From assembly GCF_902686445.1 (NCBI RefSeq), contig NC_062220.1, positions 94,674,143 to 94,738,142 of the forward strand: 64,000 nucleotides of DNA. Direction: 5' to 3'. Below the pieces are notes generated by a model. The model was not told the DNA's origin. It saw only the letters and a program-made list of their open reading frames with translations, and searched no databases. How positions within the stretch are numbered: the stretch's first letter is position 1; the number at the start of each line of letters is the position of its first letter. The position numbers and the translations under genes were made by a program. The stretch comes from Sciurus carolinensis. Its lineage: Eukaryota; Chordata; Mammalia; Rodentia; Sciuridae. This document shows positions 1-10,138 of this stretch, in pieces.

Positions 1-350
1 GCATTTGCAGGTAAATGGATGGAGTTAGGGAATATGATGCTAAGTAAAATAAGCCAATCAAAAAAAAAAACCAAAGGTTGGATGTTTTCTCTGATAAGTG
101 GATGCTAATACCTAACAGGGAGAGGCAGGAAGTAAGGAAAAATGGGAGGAACACTGGATTTTGTGTAGAGGGAAGAAAAGGGAGGGGAGGGGTCAGTGGG
201 AAGGAAAGATGGTGGAATGAGACAGGCATCATTACCCTATGTACGTGTATGATTACACGAATGGTGTGACTCTACATCATATACAATAAGAGAAATGAAA
301 AGTTATACTCCAAAAAATATTTTTTTAAATAAATAAATTTTTTTAAAAAA
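1..350 (+). mobile_element. L1 3' end (5' continuation off the left edge)
   Basis: Begins with the ORF2 3'-terminal and 3' UTR sequence of L1 (TTTGCAGGTAAATGGATGG-like, then ATGTTTTCTCTGATAAG) and ends in an A-rich tail. The G-rich 3' UTR block (180-200) and the block ATTACCCTATGTA recur in copies at 17066, 31462 and, on the minus strand, 50434. No open frame is intact. Confidence 0.75.
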
Positions 351-430
351 GGATTGGGGATAAGGCTCAGTGGTTAAGCAACCCTGGGTTCAATCCTTGG
401 TACCACCACCAAACCCCCACAAAAAAAAAA
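351..430 (+). mobile_element. ID SINE (tRNA-Ala-derived), diverged
   Basis: Shows the ID body GGGGATAAGGCTCAGTGGTTAAG with a B-box-like GGTTCAATCC and an A-rich tail. It directly follows the A-tail of the L1. Confidence 0.7.
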
Positions 431-799
431 GTGAACAAACAAACACAGAATGGTAGAAAGTATTTGTAAATCATAAACCTTAATATATATATACATGATA
501 TATAAGATATGATATATATATATGCATATATATGTTTTTTAAGGTTTATATATGTGATTTAATAATAAAAAAACAAGTAACACAATTTAAAAATGGGGAA
601 AAGATCAAAGCAGACAGTACTCAAAAACAGCTACACAAATGGCCAATAAGCAAATTAAAAGAAGCTTAATGTCATTAGTCATCAGGTAAATGCAAATCAA
701 AACTACAATAAGACACCTCTTCATACCCACTAGGAAGTTCAAATAATAATGCCAGCTTACAAAATGAATATATCAAGTGTTGGCAAAGATATGGAAAAA
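431..799 (+). mobile_element. L1 fragment (ORF2 3' part), left portion, with TA-rich hairpin
   Basis: AAAATGGGGAAAAGATC ... AATGGCCAATAAGCA ... CATCAGGTAAATGCAAATC is the decayed L1 ORF2 C-terminal region. Near its left end an AT-dinucleotide block (about 481-538) is flanked by perfect 11-bp inverted arms (473-483 and 539-549). Confidence 0.65.
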
Positions 800-983
800 G
801 CTAGGCATGGTGGTGCATGCCTGTAATTCAGCAGGTCAGGAGGCTGAGACAGGAGGATCCCAAGTTCAATTTAGTGAGGCCCTAAGCAACTTAGTGAGAA
901 CCTGTCTCAAAATAAAACATGAAATGGGCTGGGGATGTGGCTCAGTGGTAAAGTGCCTCTGAGTTCAATCCCCAGAAACAAAA
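800..983 (+). mobile_element. B1-dID SINE inserted in L1
   Basis: B1-like head (GCTAGGCATGGTGGTGCATG, GGAGGCTGAGACAGGAGGAT) fused to an ID tail (GGGCTGGGGATGTGGCTCAG), the two-part SINE of squirrels and dormice. It splits an L1 fragment. Confidence 0.85.
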
Positions 984-1651
984 GGAGGAGGGAGGGGGAA
1001 GAGGAGTACTCATTACACTGATGGGGGTGTAAAAAGGTGCAGTTACTTTGGAAAATTGTCTGGCAATCCCTCAAAAGGTTAAAGCAGAGTTAGCACATTA
1101 CTCAACGATTCCCTATAAAATACCCTACAAAAATGAAAACACATCCACACACAAACTTGTACAGAAATGTTCACAGAAGCACTATTCATAACAGCCAAAA
1201 AGTGGAAAGAGATCAAATGTCTATCAACTGACAAAAGGATAAATAAAATGTGATATATCCATGTCATGTAAAATTAATTCAGCAATAAAAATGACTAAAA
1301 TAGTGACACATGTTGCAACATGAACAAATCTTGAAAACAACATGCCAATGGAAGAAACTTGCTGCAAAAGATCACATAATATATTAGTGCATTCATATGA
1401 AATGTCCAAATTAGGTAAATGTACAGAACTAAAAGTAAAAACTACTAAAAGTGGTTGCTTAGAGCTGGAGAAGTAAAAAAAAAATGGAGAATGACTGCAA
1501 ATTGACATGGGTGTTTTGTGGGGGGTGAGGGTGATGAGAATATTCTGAAATTAGTAGTGATGGCTGCACAACTCTGTAATACTCCAAAATCCACTGAACA
1601 TTTCATTTTAAATGTTCATTGTATAGCATGTAAATTATATCTCAAGAAAGC
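984..1651 (+). mobile_element. L1 fragment, right portion to 3' end
   Basis: Continues the L1 of 431-799 on the other side of the SINE: typical terminal segments such as AATGTTCACAGAAGCACTAT and TCTATCAACTGACAAAAGG, ending near ATCTCAAGAAAG. No coding capacity. Confidence 0.7.
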
Positions 1652-1861
1652 TTTTTTTTTTTTTTTCTCTCTCTCTCTCTTTCTCCCAGCACTGGGGATC
1701 AAGAACCTCATGCATGCGAGGCAAGTACTCTGCCATAGATAGGATTTCATTTTTATGTTGAGACAGGCTCTCACTAGGTGGCTCAGGCTGGCCTCAAACT
1801 TGAGATCCTACTGCTTCAGCCTTTCAAGTAGCTGGGATTACAGGTGTGCGTACCTCTCCTG
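1652..1861 (-). mobile_element. B1-dID SINE, reverse orientation, with T-run and (TC)n head
   Basis: A T-run and CT repeat followed by the reversed ID (CCCAGCACTGGGGATCAAGAA) and reversed B1 (GAGACAGGCTCTCACTAGGT ... GCTGGGATTACAGGTGTGCG). Confidence 0.85.
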
Positions 1862-2170
1862 TCAATACCTAGTTTTTAAAAGGAGAAAAAGTAAAAATGG
1901 CAAAAAGTTAATAACTGGTGAATCTAGATAAAGCATATATTTCATCTATACTATTCTTTCCATATTGCTGATCTAAAATTTTTTTTAAATGAGCTAGGCC
2001 AAAGTAAAGCTGAGAAAGTGTGTTTTGGGAAAATCAGTGCTGACCTCAATATTAAAGGTTTAATTTTTTTCATAGGTTAGTGAATTCTTAGATTAAAAGA
2101 AAAGGATACGACTAGAATCACTCAGATAGCTAATCATTGAGTCAAGAACCCACAGTCAAGAGACACCCAC
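1862..2170. other. MATCAP2 intron 5 part, no feature recognised
   Basis: AT-rich intronic sequence between a SINE and exon 5. I checked the minus strand for the next MATCAP2 exon and found none. Confidence 0.6.
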
Positions 2171-2476
2171 CTGGTTGGGAAGTATCAGTCCACCCTCTCT
2201 TGGCTCGTACACAATAATCCCATCTTGTATTAGGGTCCTTGACAAATTTGCCAATATCTTTGAAGAGTTGACAAAAAGACATTTGGCTGGCTTGATAAAC
2301 AGTATAGTAGAGGAGGGCAGCCCTCCATAAAAAGGGGTCTTTTCTGAACAGGACACTGTGAATACTTGCCAGTCCTTCCTCTGTAGGATTGTTTGGCTTT
2401 AGTTCATGTTTTTTACGGCCAGTCCAATTGTTCCATGGTTGCTGCAGGTTATTAATACCTCGAAAATAATGTGTGC
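2171..2476 (-). CDS. MATCAP2: MATCAP2 coding exon 5 (residues 332-433 plus first base of 434; second half of zinc motif)
   Basis: A 306-bp exon from acceptor TTTTCCATAG to donor GTGGGT. It completes the motif as G-THYFRGINN (His334 is the second zinc ligand) and contains NPTEEGLASIHSVLFRK, whose Glu364 or Glu365 is the expected third ligand. It then continues WRAALLYYTVYQAS and YCVRAKRGWTDTSQP. The exon ends one base into the next Gly codon, so a following exon (family continuation CFSKDQVYLDG-like) must lie left of position 1. The reading frame is open throughout. Confidence 0.96.
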
Positions 2477-2559
2477 CTATGGAAAAGAAAAGGTACATGA
2501 ATGATAAAAAAATGTGATTCTTTTTAAAATTCTTCTTCACAGAAAATGCTAAAGTTTGG

Positions 2560-2849
2560 AGTTAGTGTGTTCCCTAAAGGTCTGGTCCACAGCTCAGAGG
2601 CCCAACGGAGGCATGCCCTCAAAGAGGACAGTGGTCGCTTCAGTCCCTTATTCTTCCTTTCTCTTTGGCTTTCTGGTCATGAGTTGAGCAGTTTTGCTCC
2701 ACCACACATTCCTACCATCAGGTGCTGCCTCACCACAGTCACAAAAGCAATGGGACCAACTGATCTTGAACTGAATCCTCCAAAACTGTCAACCAAAATA
2801 AAACTATTCTAAGTTGATTGTCTAAGTTATAGTAATAGAAAACTAACAG
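2560..2849 (+). mobile_element. MaLR-type LTR fragment
   Basis: Ends in the characteristic MaLR 3' pattern (CAACCAAAATAAAACTATTC ... AGTAATAGAAAACTAACAG), preceded by a pyrimidine-rich CTTTCTCTTTGG stretch. It lies inside MATCAP2 intron 4. No internal viral genes are present. Confidence 0.65.
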
Positions 2850-3294
2850 AAAATATTCCATCAACAGTTCTAAAACTAAACTGATGTGTGCCTACAGATT
2901 AAAACAAAGTAGAAAATGACCTGAGCCTAAGCCTTTGAGGTCTGAAGCAGGCTGCTGTCTTTACAAGGTCCACATGTCTCATTAGAAGGGGTATAACCTT
3001 TATGACTATATTATTAAAAAGAAGGATAGGCTGATTTTTTTTTTTAAATCTTGGAAACACTTAACCCCCTCAATTTACGGTGAGTGAACTGAAATCCAGA
3101 GGAGTGAAGTGACTTCAAGCTTACTATAGTTAAAAAAATCTAATTTGAAAAGAGATATAAATTACCTTTAGTCTAACTGAAGCTTAAAAACCTCATGATT
3201 TTTTGCTAAATACTACTAAGAACAATTCTTTGGAGCTAATTTCTGATATTACAAATAGGAAAAAAAAAAAAAAAAAGAAAAGGGTTGCTCCTAC
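2850..3294. other. MATCAP2 intron 4 remainder; 18-base A-run at 3259-3276
   Basis: No repeat family recognised. The A-run is a T-run on the MATCAP2 transcript, starting about 17 nt past the exon 4 donor. Confidence 0.5.
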
Positions 3295-3427
3295 CTATTT
3301 CGTGCCTCAGCATTCCCTCCAGCCAATGCTCACGTGCAGTAGAAACGTTGATGGTCAGTGTTGGACATCCATTTACTACTGTCATTGAAGCACGGGAAAG
3401 TAGGTCCTCAGTGAGATGAACTACAAT
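3295..3427 (-). CDS. MATCAP2: MATCAP2 coding exon 4 (residues 288-331 plus first base of 332; first half of zinc motif)
   Basis: A 133-bp exon between acceptor CTCCTTAG and donor GTAGGA. It reads IVVHLTEDLLSRASMTVVNG, then CPTLTINVSTAREHWLEGML and RHEI, ending in the first base of the Gly codon. His329 and Glu330 (zinc ligand and catalytic base of HExxxH) are in this exon, while the second His is in the next exon, so the intron cuts the active-site motif. About 17 nt beyond the donor, on the coding strand, is a run of 18 T, a candidate U-rich splicing enhancer site. Confidence 0.95.
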
Positions 3428-3451
3428 CTAAGGAGCAAGGGGTAGGTGACA

Positions 3452-3505
3452 ATATATATATATAAATATACATACACACACAAATATACACACACACACA
3501 CACAT
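3452..3505. repeat. (TA)n/(CA)n microsatellite
   Basis: TATATATATA followed by CA repeats interrupted by AAATATA, within intron 3 of MATCAP2. Confidence 0.85.
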
Positions 3506-3970
3506 AAACAAAATATAAAGGGGCAAGGGGAAAAAAACTTTTACAGAAAACAACAGAGAACTTAAAATTTTACCTGTGGGGTCTCTCAAATAGCCCCTGG
3601 CTAAAATGATGCAAAAGGACCAACAGATTTCTGCTTGTTGCCAGTGCCAAGGCTCTGAGATTGGCCACTAAGATCAGACTACTAACAAGAGAGGCTCTCG
3701 GGAAAAACTCCTCATTTAACAAGTTTTTCACATAATCCGACAAGCTATATAGAAATGTCAGTAATAAAAGAAGAAAAACAGGAAGAAATGGAATACATCA
3801 AGACAATTCGAGACAAGAGGAACTTAAAATATTTATTAGTGAGAAATCTCGGTGACTAATAGGATGAGTAAAATAGTGTTGGCAAACAAAACCTGCAGAA
3901 AATAATTATGTGGCATTGTCTGAGTCTTAGAATGCCACAGTCAACTCCTGTGTTCACTCATGATCCATAC

Positions 3971-4114
3971 CTCTCCCAGGCAGCCTTCCTTCATCATGTA
4001 CTTCCTAACATGATTCCAGATTCGAGGTTTAGATAATAAACTACCACCAGTGGCTTGTTCAAATTTTTCATAACTTCCATATTTCTGTAAAGTTAGTTCC
4101 ATAATATTGATGGA
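3971..4114 (-). CDS. MATCAP2: MATCAP2 coding exon 3 (residues 240-287)
   Basis: A 144-bp exon of exactly 48 codons, bounded by acceptor TTACAG and donor GTATGG. It reads SINIMELTLQKYGSYEKFEQ followed by ATGGSLLSKPRIWNHVRKYM and MKEGCLGE. This is the highly conserved segment that precedes the peptidase motif in MATCAP1 and MATCAP2 (the -KFGTYEHFEAATGG- region of MATCAP1). The frame joins exon 2 at a codon boundary. It is too short and lacks a usable ATG, so it does not stand out as an open frame; it was found by reading the minus strand for the expected protein. Confidence 0.95.
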
Positions 4115-4548
4115 CTGTAAAAGAAAAAGATAATGAAAGTATATAGCGCCTGATATTACTTTGAGATGAATAATAAGATAGTTATGATCTTTTTTATCAT
4201 GACCTATTCTGGCTTATTGACTATGAAATTAACCTGCAAATGAAGTAACACATTTTTCTAAGCTAAACTAATTTCTACTCAATTTCCACTAACTTGCCTG
4301 TACACTTAGAAATACTCTCTTTCCCTGTATTCTTTTCTCCTTAACAAATCAGTTCAAGTGCTATATATAGTGCTGACATCTGCTAGGCTGAGAAATTGGG
4401 CAGAGAAGTTCTTGGCTTCTCTAAAATCATTTGGAGGTTTGGCAGAAGAGCTTAGAGTAGAAGGTATGACTCTACAGTAGTCACTACATACAATTACCAA
4501 TTGGAGTAAAAAAAAAAAAACTTCAAAATTTTAAGAATGTACTACAGA

Positions 4549-4704
4549 ACTGGCGGGCACAGTGGAACACGCCTGTAATCCCAGTACTCAGGAGGCTGAG
4601 GCAGGAGGATTCCCAACTTCAAAGCCAAACTGGGCAACTTAGTGAGACACTGTCTTAAAATAAAAAGGGCTGGGAATGTAGCTCAGTGGTGGAGCACCCC
4701 TAGT
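4549..4704 (+). mobile_element. B1-dID SINE
   Basis: TGGCGGGCACAGTGGAACAC, CCTGTAATCCCAGTACTCAG and GGCTGGGAATGTAGCTCAGT mark B1 head and ID tail. It ends in a microsatellite rather than an A-tail. Confidence 0.85.
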
Positions 4705-4757
4705 CTCTGTCTCTCTCTCTATATCTCTCTCTCTCTCTCATACACACACACACACAG
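4705..4757. repeat. (CT)n-(CA)n compound microsatellite
   Basis: CT repeats with one ATAT interruption, then CA repeats, arising at the 3' end of the B1-dID. Confidence 0.85.
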
Positions 4758-5164
4758 AATCAACTAGTTTTCTGTGACAAGCTATAAGATGTTATTTTCC
4801 TGGGCTACTCTGGCAGAAAACATAGTCTAAACCTTAGTAAGATCTTTTAGCTTTCATTCAGGGTATGGTACTACTACTGTTTATTCTTTATAATTTTTCA
4901 CAATAAAGCAATAGGAAAGTTAAAATATTTTTCCCAAATACACATATGCAAAATGGAGGCTAAAAAAAATCTAGTAACAAATTACAAGTCTTCAGTATCT
5001 GTGGGAAAGTCATAAGAAAGCAAAACATAAAGAAGAAAATTGTACTTCAGAAGCCTTTTAGGAAAGAAACTGGAAAATTCAAACATTATCTCATGTGAAC
5101 TGTGAAAGAACTAGAAAATTCATGTATATGTTTATATAAATTTCTGGACTATATCAGACTAGTA

Positions 5165-5340
5165 ACAAGATTAAAGGTATGAACTCTTGAATTGGACAAG
5201 CCGAGCTGACATCCTGGCGTGTTTACCTTCTAGCTGTTACATGAGCAAACCACTGAACCTGTGTTTCAGTCTCCTCCTTTGTAAAGGAGGATTAACAATA
5301 ATAACGTCTACTTCACAGCTTTATTGAGAAAATTTAGTCA
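5165..5340 (+). mobile_element. MIR SINE, old
   Basis: The order matches the MIR pattern: CCTTCTAGCTGTTACATGAG, AAACCACTGAACCTGTGTTT, CCTTTGTAAAGGAGGATTAA and then AATAATAACGTCTACTTCAC. Confidence 0.65.
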
Positions 5341-5599
5341 ACTTCTGTTAAGCAGCATCTGGGCCACAAAAACCAGTCAATACATATTAACCATTCTATC
5401 ATCATTAGTATGTTACCATTCTTTACAAATACCACCACTATAAATAACATGCCTGACAGAAAAAATAAGAGAAAATTTCATATACTGCAAGTCATAATTC
5501 AACACACATATCCCCACTGTATCAGACAATTATCAGAACAAGAAATGGCTTCAAGAGGTTCTGCCTGGCTTCTGTTTCCAAAACTATTAATGAAAGCCT

Positions 5600-5760
5600 T
5601 GTTATTCAAACAAAGTGTGGTCCAAAAGCCAGTAGCACTGGCATGGTTGGGAGCTGATCCTAAAGGTAGAATTTTGACTCCTACCACCCTCGTGCCCAAT
5701 AAATCAAAATCTGCATCCTAATAAGATCCTCAGGTAATTCAAATATAGTAAAATGTGAGA
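5600..5760 (+). mobile_element. MER20-like hAT MITE
   Basis: AAAGTGTGGTCC ... CAGTAGCACTGGCATGGTTGG ... AAAATCTGCATCCTAATAAG follows the MER20 consensus order. Diverged; the outer termini are weak. Confidence 0.55.
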
Positions 5761-6728
5761 AAGTCTTAGAGAATGGCAAATACAGCAGAAGTGCTCTGGA
5801 GGCCGAGTTATTTATATGACATCTAGGATAATTAAAAGTGCAAATTAGCAATACTTAAAAACCCATTAGCAAAGATACAGTGTGTACTCTAGTCTAATGG
5901 TCACCAGTCACATACTTATCAAACAGTGAAAAATTGTGGAATATTTGGTTTTAAGAACTGCAAAAGAAAGTAGAGTGATACCTTCTACATTGGACTGATA
6001 AGACTTAAAAAAGGTTAATTTTTTCACTATAATTTCTGCTTCAAGGTTTTTTAAGCATGAATTTAATTTCAGAGAAAATTGGTTTTTCTAGGCATATGCT
6101 TATTCAATAGGAAAATGTGGCTATCTAGTTACTGTTTATAGTAGCAAGATAAAATAGTCTAGAGAAGTAAGAAATATACAGGTGTTCCTTGTTATCACAG
6201 ATCAAAGAATAAATAAAATGGTGGGATTTTTTGCAATGAGAGAATGTAACTTTTTTATCAGAGTGATTAACATACAGTAGCACATCACCTCCTTTGTTTC
6301 ATCTGGATTTACTTCCATGGCACTACTATGGTGGCAACACTATATGAGAACTACATCAATGTGTCTGAAAGCACATTTTAATATTCATCATTAAATATTA
6401 AGTATCATTTTACATTCATTTTTCTTCTTTGAAGTGCATACACTGTTACCATCCATTGATTCTTCTCTTCCTTTGTTTTTCAACTGGTCCAACCAGTGAT
6501 CTGTCTGATCATAGAGATCTGCAGCATCCTTTACTGATCTCAAGAAATAACTTCCCAATTTATCTGCATTGATACCCCACAACATGGAGACAAGAGACAA
6601 TGATTGGATGGGTAAGACTAAGCCAAATTTTAAGAGAAAAAGCATGTTGAGTGGTAATGAATCAGTCACTTCAACAGTGAATAATTTTGTGTTATGACTT
6701 CTTCCTCTTACAACTTCTTTCTTTCATT
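5761..6728. other. MATCAP2 intron 2, nothing recognised
   Basis: AT-rich single-copy or very old sequence. Short open frames here show no family features. Confidence 0.5.
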
Positions 6729-6812
6729 TTGTTTTTGGTGGTAGGAACTGAACCTAAGGCCTTGTGCATGTTAAACATGCACTCTTTTATTTACCTATAC
6801 CTCTGGCCTCAT
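6729..6812 (-). mobile_element. ID SINE, reverse, diverged
   Basis: TTTTTGGTGGTAGGAACTGA ... GCATGTTAAACATGCACTCT is a reversed ID. Confidence 0.65.
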
Positions 6813-6901
6813 GCAGCTTCTTGACTGAAGGCCATAAAAATTTTGAGTATGATCCCAATTTTTAAAAAAGGAAAAGAGTAATTTAAAAAGGCATATGGAA
6901 G

Positions 6902-7103
6902 GGCCAGTGTGGTGGCACACATCTGTAATCACATTTATTAAGGAGGCTGAGACAGGAGGATCACAATTTTAAGGTCACTCTGAGCAACTTATTCAGACCC
7001 TGTCTCAAAAAATAAAAAGGGCTGGGGATGTAGCTCGGTGTTTCAGTGTCCTGAGTTTGAACCCCAGTACTATGAAAAAGAAAAACAAAAACAAAAACCA
7101 AAT
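6902..7103 (+). mobile_element. B1-dID SINE
   Basis: GGCCAGTGTGGTGGCACACA, AGGAGGCTGAGACAGGAGGA and GGGCTGGGGATGTAGCTCGG are followed by a CAAAAA-rich tail. Confidence 0.85.
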
Positions 7104-7547
7104 AAAAGTTCATGGAAGCCCGGAAGGATCTACTCAAAGGCTGATGTTCATAAATGGGAAACAGTTGCATGGATGCTTATTATTTGTATTTTTCAGATGT
7201 TTTAAAATGCTTTAAATTTTGAACATGCATATGTTAGTGCTATGATCAGGAGAAAAAAAACCTATTCTTTAACAAAAGGAGGAAGGAAGTTCATAGACTC
7301 AACCACTTGGGAGAATCAGGTTTTCCACACCTCAATGTGAATAACATGTTTAGGAGTGATGAATTTCATGTCAAACCTCTAATTTTATTATCACCTATGT
7401 TAAACAGAATACTACATTTCCTAATATAGGATATAGCTCCAGAGAAAATGAATTGGAGAAAAAAGATGGATGAAGAGGGAAAAAGAGTGATGCATTGCAC
7501 TCTGAAAGGTATGGTTCCCTTACTTGAAGACTTATGGTCAAAGGTAG

Positions 7548-7605
7548 TTTTGTTTTGTTTTATTTTTGGTATTGGGGATTGAACCCTGGGACACATTACT
7601 ATTAT
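7548..7605 (-). mobile_element. Truncated ID SINE, reverse
   Basis: GTATTGGGGATTGAACCCTG preceded by a T-rich tract; the remainder of the ID is missing. Confidence 0.55.
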
Positions 7606-8244
7606 ATGATGATCAAATATGAGCAGTTTTGTATGGTTCAACCTAATGTATTCTGTAGAAAACAATAAAATTTCAGAAATTACAAGCTTCATTTAACAAA
7701 TTAATGAAACAATGATAACCTTCAAGAATCCTCGGCAGGGGTGGGTATTGAGAAAAAGAGGGAAGTTGAGATATATTAAACATAGATAGCTAATATTAAA
7801 TACATTAATTACGAATGAAGAAAAACCTAAAATAAATGGAACAATATTCGAAGTTAAAGAAAACTTTTCTTATTTATGAAGACTGGAGTAAACTGATCAA
7901 ATGGCCACTAGAGACAGAGATCAGGGAAGGGAAGGGACTGCAAGGTATACCTACAATGAGTAAATTTCACTATCTGTACATAAATAAAAATTATTTTCTC
8001 AAAAAAAGTTTCCATTATCTTCTAAGTTAATGAAAATAAAACACTCTGGGACACATCAGGATGTCCATAAGCTGTTGTGAAAAAGATATAATCTCTACTG
8101 CACAGCTCGCTAAGTAGGGCCTCCTTCTAACAGGCTCCATGCAGGAAGACCCCCAGAGTGATCGACTACCACAAAAAATATTTCTCTGATATTAATAAAA
8201 AAAAAACCCAGTGGGGAACAACAAGTCAATAACTATAAATCCTT
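7606..8244. other. MATCAP2 intron 2, nothing recognised
   Basis: A possible unrecognised old repeat lies near 8060-8200 (slightly GC-richer); no boundaries or duplications seen. Confidence 0.4.
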
Positions 8245-8442
8245 TATTTTTCTTTTTCTTTTAAGTGGTACTGGGGACTGATTCAGGGTCACTCTACCAC
8301 TGAGCTACATTCCAAACCCCTTTTTGTTTTTGATTTTGAGACAGGGTCTCACCAAGTTACTCTGGTTGCCTTGGCACTTGTGATCCTCTTGGCCTCAGTC
8401 TCTAAAATAGCTGGGATTATAAGCATGCAGCACTGTGCCTGG
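8245..8442 (-). mobile_element. B1-dID SINE, reverse
   Basis: GTGGTACTGGGGACTGATTC followed by GAGACAGGGTCTCACCAAGT and AGCTGGGATTATAAGCATGC. Confidence 0.85.
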
Positions 8443-8552
8443 AACTGTACAACCTTTAAGAAATATATAGTCATTTAAAAATGAGGTTGACATAAAAGAA
8501 ATGTTGACAATGTTTAAGGATATGAGAAAATGCTTATCATAAGTAAGCAGAA

Positions 8553-8686
8553 GGGTTGGGATCGTGGCTCAGTTGTAGAGCACTTGCCTTCCACGTGTGG
8601 AACTCTGGGTTCAATCCTCAGCACCACATGAAATGAGTAAACAAAATAAAGGTATTGTGTCCATCTACAACTAAAACATTTAAAAA
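8553..8686 (+). mobile_element. ID SINE with long 3' tail, 14-bp target-site duplication
   Basis: ID body followed by the non-tRNA tail GTATTGTGTCCATCTACAAC. It is flanked by a perfect duplication ATAAGTAAGCAGAA at 8539-8552 and 8687-8700, which defines the insertion exactly. Confidence 0.92.
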
Positions 8687-8835
8687 ATAAGTAAGCAGAA
8701 ACACACTAACCTTAATTATGAATAAGAGGCCTGGGAGAAGCAAAAATACACTAAAATGTTAGTAGTGGTTATCTGTGAATGGCAGAATTATGGAATTTTA
8801 ATTCTTTTTCCCATATTTTCTAAGTTTGTCTGTTT

Positions 8836-8918
8836 ATTTTTGCCATGCTGGGTGCTGAAGTCAGGGACTTACATGTGCTAGGCAAGCACTCTACCACTGA
8901 GCTGCAAAACTCAGTTCA
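8836..8918 (-). mobile_element. ID SINE, reverse
   Basis: GCCATGCTGGGTGCTGAAGT ... GCTAGGCAAGCACTCTACCA is a reversed ID body. Confidence 0.75.
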
Positions 8919-9646
8919 ATTTTTCTAAGTTTTTATGCTGAATATATATTATTTTTATATTTAAATCCTTCCTACTTTGGAATCGTTGGGCCTTCCCACT
9001 CACCATCTGATTACCTTGTCCCACTTGTCTAGTAGTCATTGATATCCCTTCTCTGGGATATTTGCATTAAAAAAGGGAGCACATGAAAAAAAACTAAGTT
9101 TAAAAACGCAAATGAATGTTTTCTATAAGAAGAATTTTAGGCAGGGCAGATTGCTGGTAGAAAAAGGGCTTACGTGCCTCACATTCTTGAGGTCAACTCA
9201 CGGAGGAAGCAGCCATTTTCCTCATCCATGTCAAAATTCAACCCAGATTTATCCACAGATATCAAATATATTGTTTCCTTCCAATTCTACAAATAACAAA
9301 TATTAAAGTAAACAATGCAACAAAACATTTTGCTTTTTGTTTTTCATTTTGTTTTGTTTTTCCATTCTTTTTAAAAATCAGTTTTAAAACTCCTGGAACT
9401 AGAACATCTTAGTATACACACACCTATCCCCATTGTCCAGGTCCAGTCCCCTAGTCTGCAGGAATCTGACTTTGGATCTTCCCTTTGTGTTCATCAGAGC
9501 AATAGGACAACTCCTCCATTACCATGTTAGAAAAGTGTGTAAGAGTAGCTACTCTTGAAAATTAAAAGATGCATCATCAGGTAAGATATTTCTTGCTAAA
9601 AACTGAGTTGAAACAGACCACCGAACATACTTTTTGCCTTTTTAAA
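8919..9646. other. MATCAP2 intron 2, nothing recognised
   Basis: No coding or repeat signature beyond simple T-rich stretches near 9330-9370. Confidence 0.45.
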
Positions 9647-9797
9647 AATAATGAGCAGATGCTTTCTCTCTCCTACTCACTTGCTTTCTCTCTCCTCCTA
9701 GCACGCACCCTTTCTCTTTTCCTCTCTTACCCTGCAGGGAGACATTCTGTTTGCTCAATAAACTCCCTTATGTGAAAAATAATAATAATAATGAGCA
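9647..9797 (+). mobile_element. Short processed insertion with AATAAA, A-rich tail and 11-bp target-site duplication
   Basis: A 129-bp pyrimidine-rich segment ends TTGCTCAATAAACTCCCTTA, then an A-rich AAT-repeat tail. AATAATGAGCA flanks it at 9647-9657 and 9787-9797. The end resembles the R region (polyadenylation signal) of a retroviral LTR transcript mobilised by L1. The source was not identified. Confidence 0.65.
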
Positions 9798-10138
9798 AAA
9801 TACTCCCCATAATTTTTGCTAAATTATTAATAATCTCAGAAAAAATCCTTTCTGAATCCTTCTCTCTTTTAGAATAAGAGGATAACATTTTAAATAAAGC
9901 TTTGAATATCTCATAGGCATCAAAATAAATCAATTTTCAGACAGCTGAAACCTAGACCAAAGAGGAAATAAATATAAAATGAGCAATGTTCCTTGTGAAG
10001 GAAATGTTTTCTCTCCTCATCTGGATGTTATTTATAACACCACACAAAACAAATCATCAACATTATTCATAAGGTTAAAGTCATGTCATGTCATAGTTTT
10101 GAAGTACTTTCATCAGTTCTAGTAAAACTGTATCTTGG
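9798..10138. other. MATCAP2 intron 2, nothing recognised
   Basis: AT-rich; includes a short direct repeat TCATGTCATG near 10081. Confidence 0.45.

Noticed and set aside
2560..2849. LTR pieces considered as an endogenous retrovirus with genes
   Set aside because: Only solo or partial MaLR-type LTRs are present here and at 19015, 34559, 35932 and 47115. No gag, pol or env reading frames lie between them.
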